This document shows, in pieces, positions 6,217 through 6,479 of a DNA stretch of 6,479 bases. Below the pieces are notes generated by a model, which worked only from the letters and a program-made list of their open reading frames with translations, made no database searches and was not told where the DNA came from. The first letter of the stretch is position 1. Each line of letters starts with the position of its first letter. The stretch covers positions 1 through 6,479 of the forward strand of contig CALLKE010000221.1 in the NCBI GenBank assembly GCA_938008555.1, read 5' to 3'. The DNA is from an uncultured Pedobacter sp. (GTDB taxonomy: Bacteria; Bacteroidota; Bacteroidia; Sphingobacteriales; Sphingobacteriaceae). The translations under genes were made by a program, and so were the position numbers.

Positions 6217-6479
6217 ACCTTTCGACTTCATTTTTGAGCGGACTTAACCAAATTTTTCGCTCCCAAGAATATTGTTTTGAAACTTAAGCAAAATCCCAAA
6301 AAAGTTATTTAGATAAATTTTAAATAAAATCCAATATTTAGTTAATATAATTTTTATAAATCAACATAAATTGACCTATAATTTTCAATTTAATGAACAA
6401 TAAATTAGAACAGTATTTTTATTCGATTACTTTTGCGGCAAAAAAATAATCTTCACATATAAATACACGATCTCTTGTC
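6217..6479. other. AT-rich stretch without a credible gene
   Basis: Together with 6133-6177 this forms a gene-free right end of about 350 bases. From about 6290 to 6425 it is strongly AT-rich. Only very short frames occur, for example 18 codons at 6393-6449. I see no tRNA, direct repeat array or insertion-sequence end. It is best read as the regulatory gap before a gene that starts beyond the window. Confidence 0.6.
6428..6435 (+). promoter_or_regulatory. Possible Bacteroidota -7 promoter element
   Basis: TACTTTTG fits the Bacteroidota sigma-A -7 consensus TAnnTTTG and lies after the putative terminator, in gene-free AT-rich DNA. No convincing TTG-type -33 element is seen 19-21 bases upstream, so this may be a chance match. 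Confidence 0.25.

Noticed and set aside
6236..6263. Inverted repeat GAGCG...CGCTC
   Set aside because: Only five pairs around an 18-base loop; expected by chance.
6368..6382. TTGACC and TATAAT close together, like E. coli -35/-10 boxes
   Set aside because: They are directly adjacent with no 17-base spacer, and Bacteroidota promoters use other motifs.
6393..6449. 18-codon frame beginning MNNKLEQYFY
   Set aside because: Too short, in AT-rich DNA, with no leader signal or family resemblance.

Overview
The window looks like part of a Bacteroidota (Bacteroidetes) chromosome. It is AT-rich, start codons have A/T-rich leaders without clear Shine-Dalgarno sites, and the right half encodes proteins that resemble the Bacteroidota-type (subtype iii) type VI secretion system (T6SS). 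I cannot name the genus. All recognisable genes lie on the + strand.

Left part (1-2296), probable effector/immunity cassette. An open frame enters from the left edge and ends at 587. Its C-terminus is rich in glycine and hydrophobic residues, as in membrane-inserting toxin tails. One base after its stop begins an array of four tandem paralogous genes of 132-137 codons (589-999, 1010-1423, 1431-1838, 1848-2246). Each encodes a small three-helix membrane protein. An eight-codon remnant of a fifth copy (2270-2296) ends the array. The best reading is a toxin gene followed by a duplicated, diversifying immunity gene family. Function is inferred from architecture and position, not from a recognised family. 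The array is clearly more AT-rich than the next gene (17 G+C of 60 in 601-660 against 29 of 60 in 3301-3360).

Right part (2338-6132), T6SS core genes. tssH (clpV, double AAA+ unfoldase) is followed by an exported MltD-like lytic transglycosylase and by tssE (gp25-like baseplate subunit). The second gene overlaps the first by 17 bases and the third overlaps the second by 4, so the three are almost certainly one transcript. TssH recycles the contracted sheath, the transglycosylase would open peptidoglycan for the apparatus, and TssE belongs to the baseplate. The cassette therefore sits directly upstream of structural genes of the machine that probably exports the toxin.

Right end (6133-6479): a strong 18-bp hairpin just after tssE is probably the operon terminator. 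An AT-rich stretch without a credible gene follows, with one possible Bacteroidota -7 promoter element near the edge.

The most interesting points are the immunity-like array and traces of its evolution: a variable central segment between conserved blocks, a TTG start in copy 2, a one-base frameshift in a seven-T run that clips the end of copy 4, and the fifth-copy stub.
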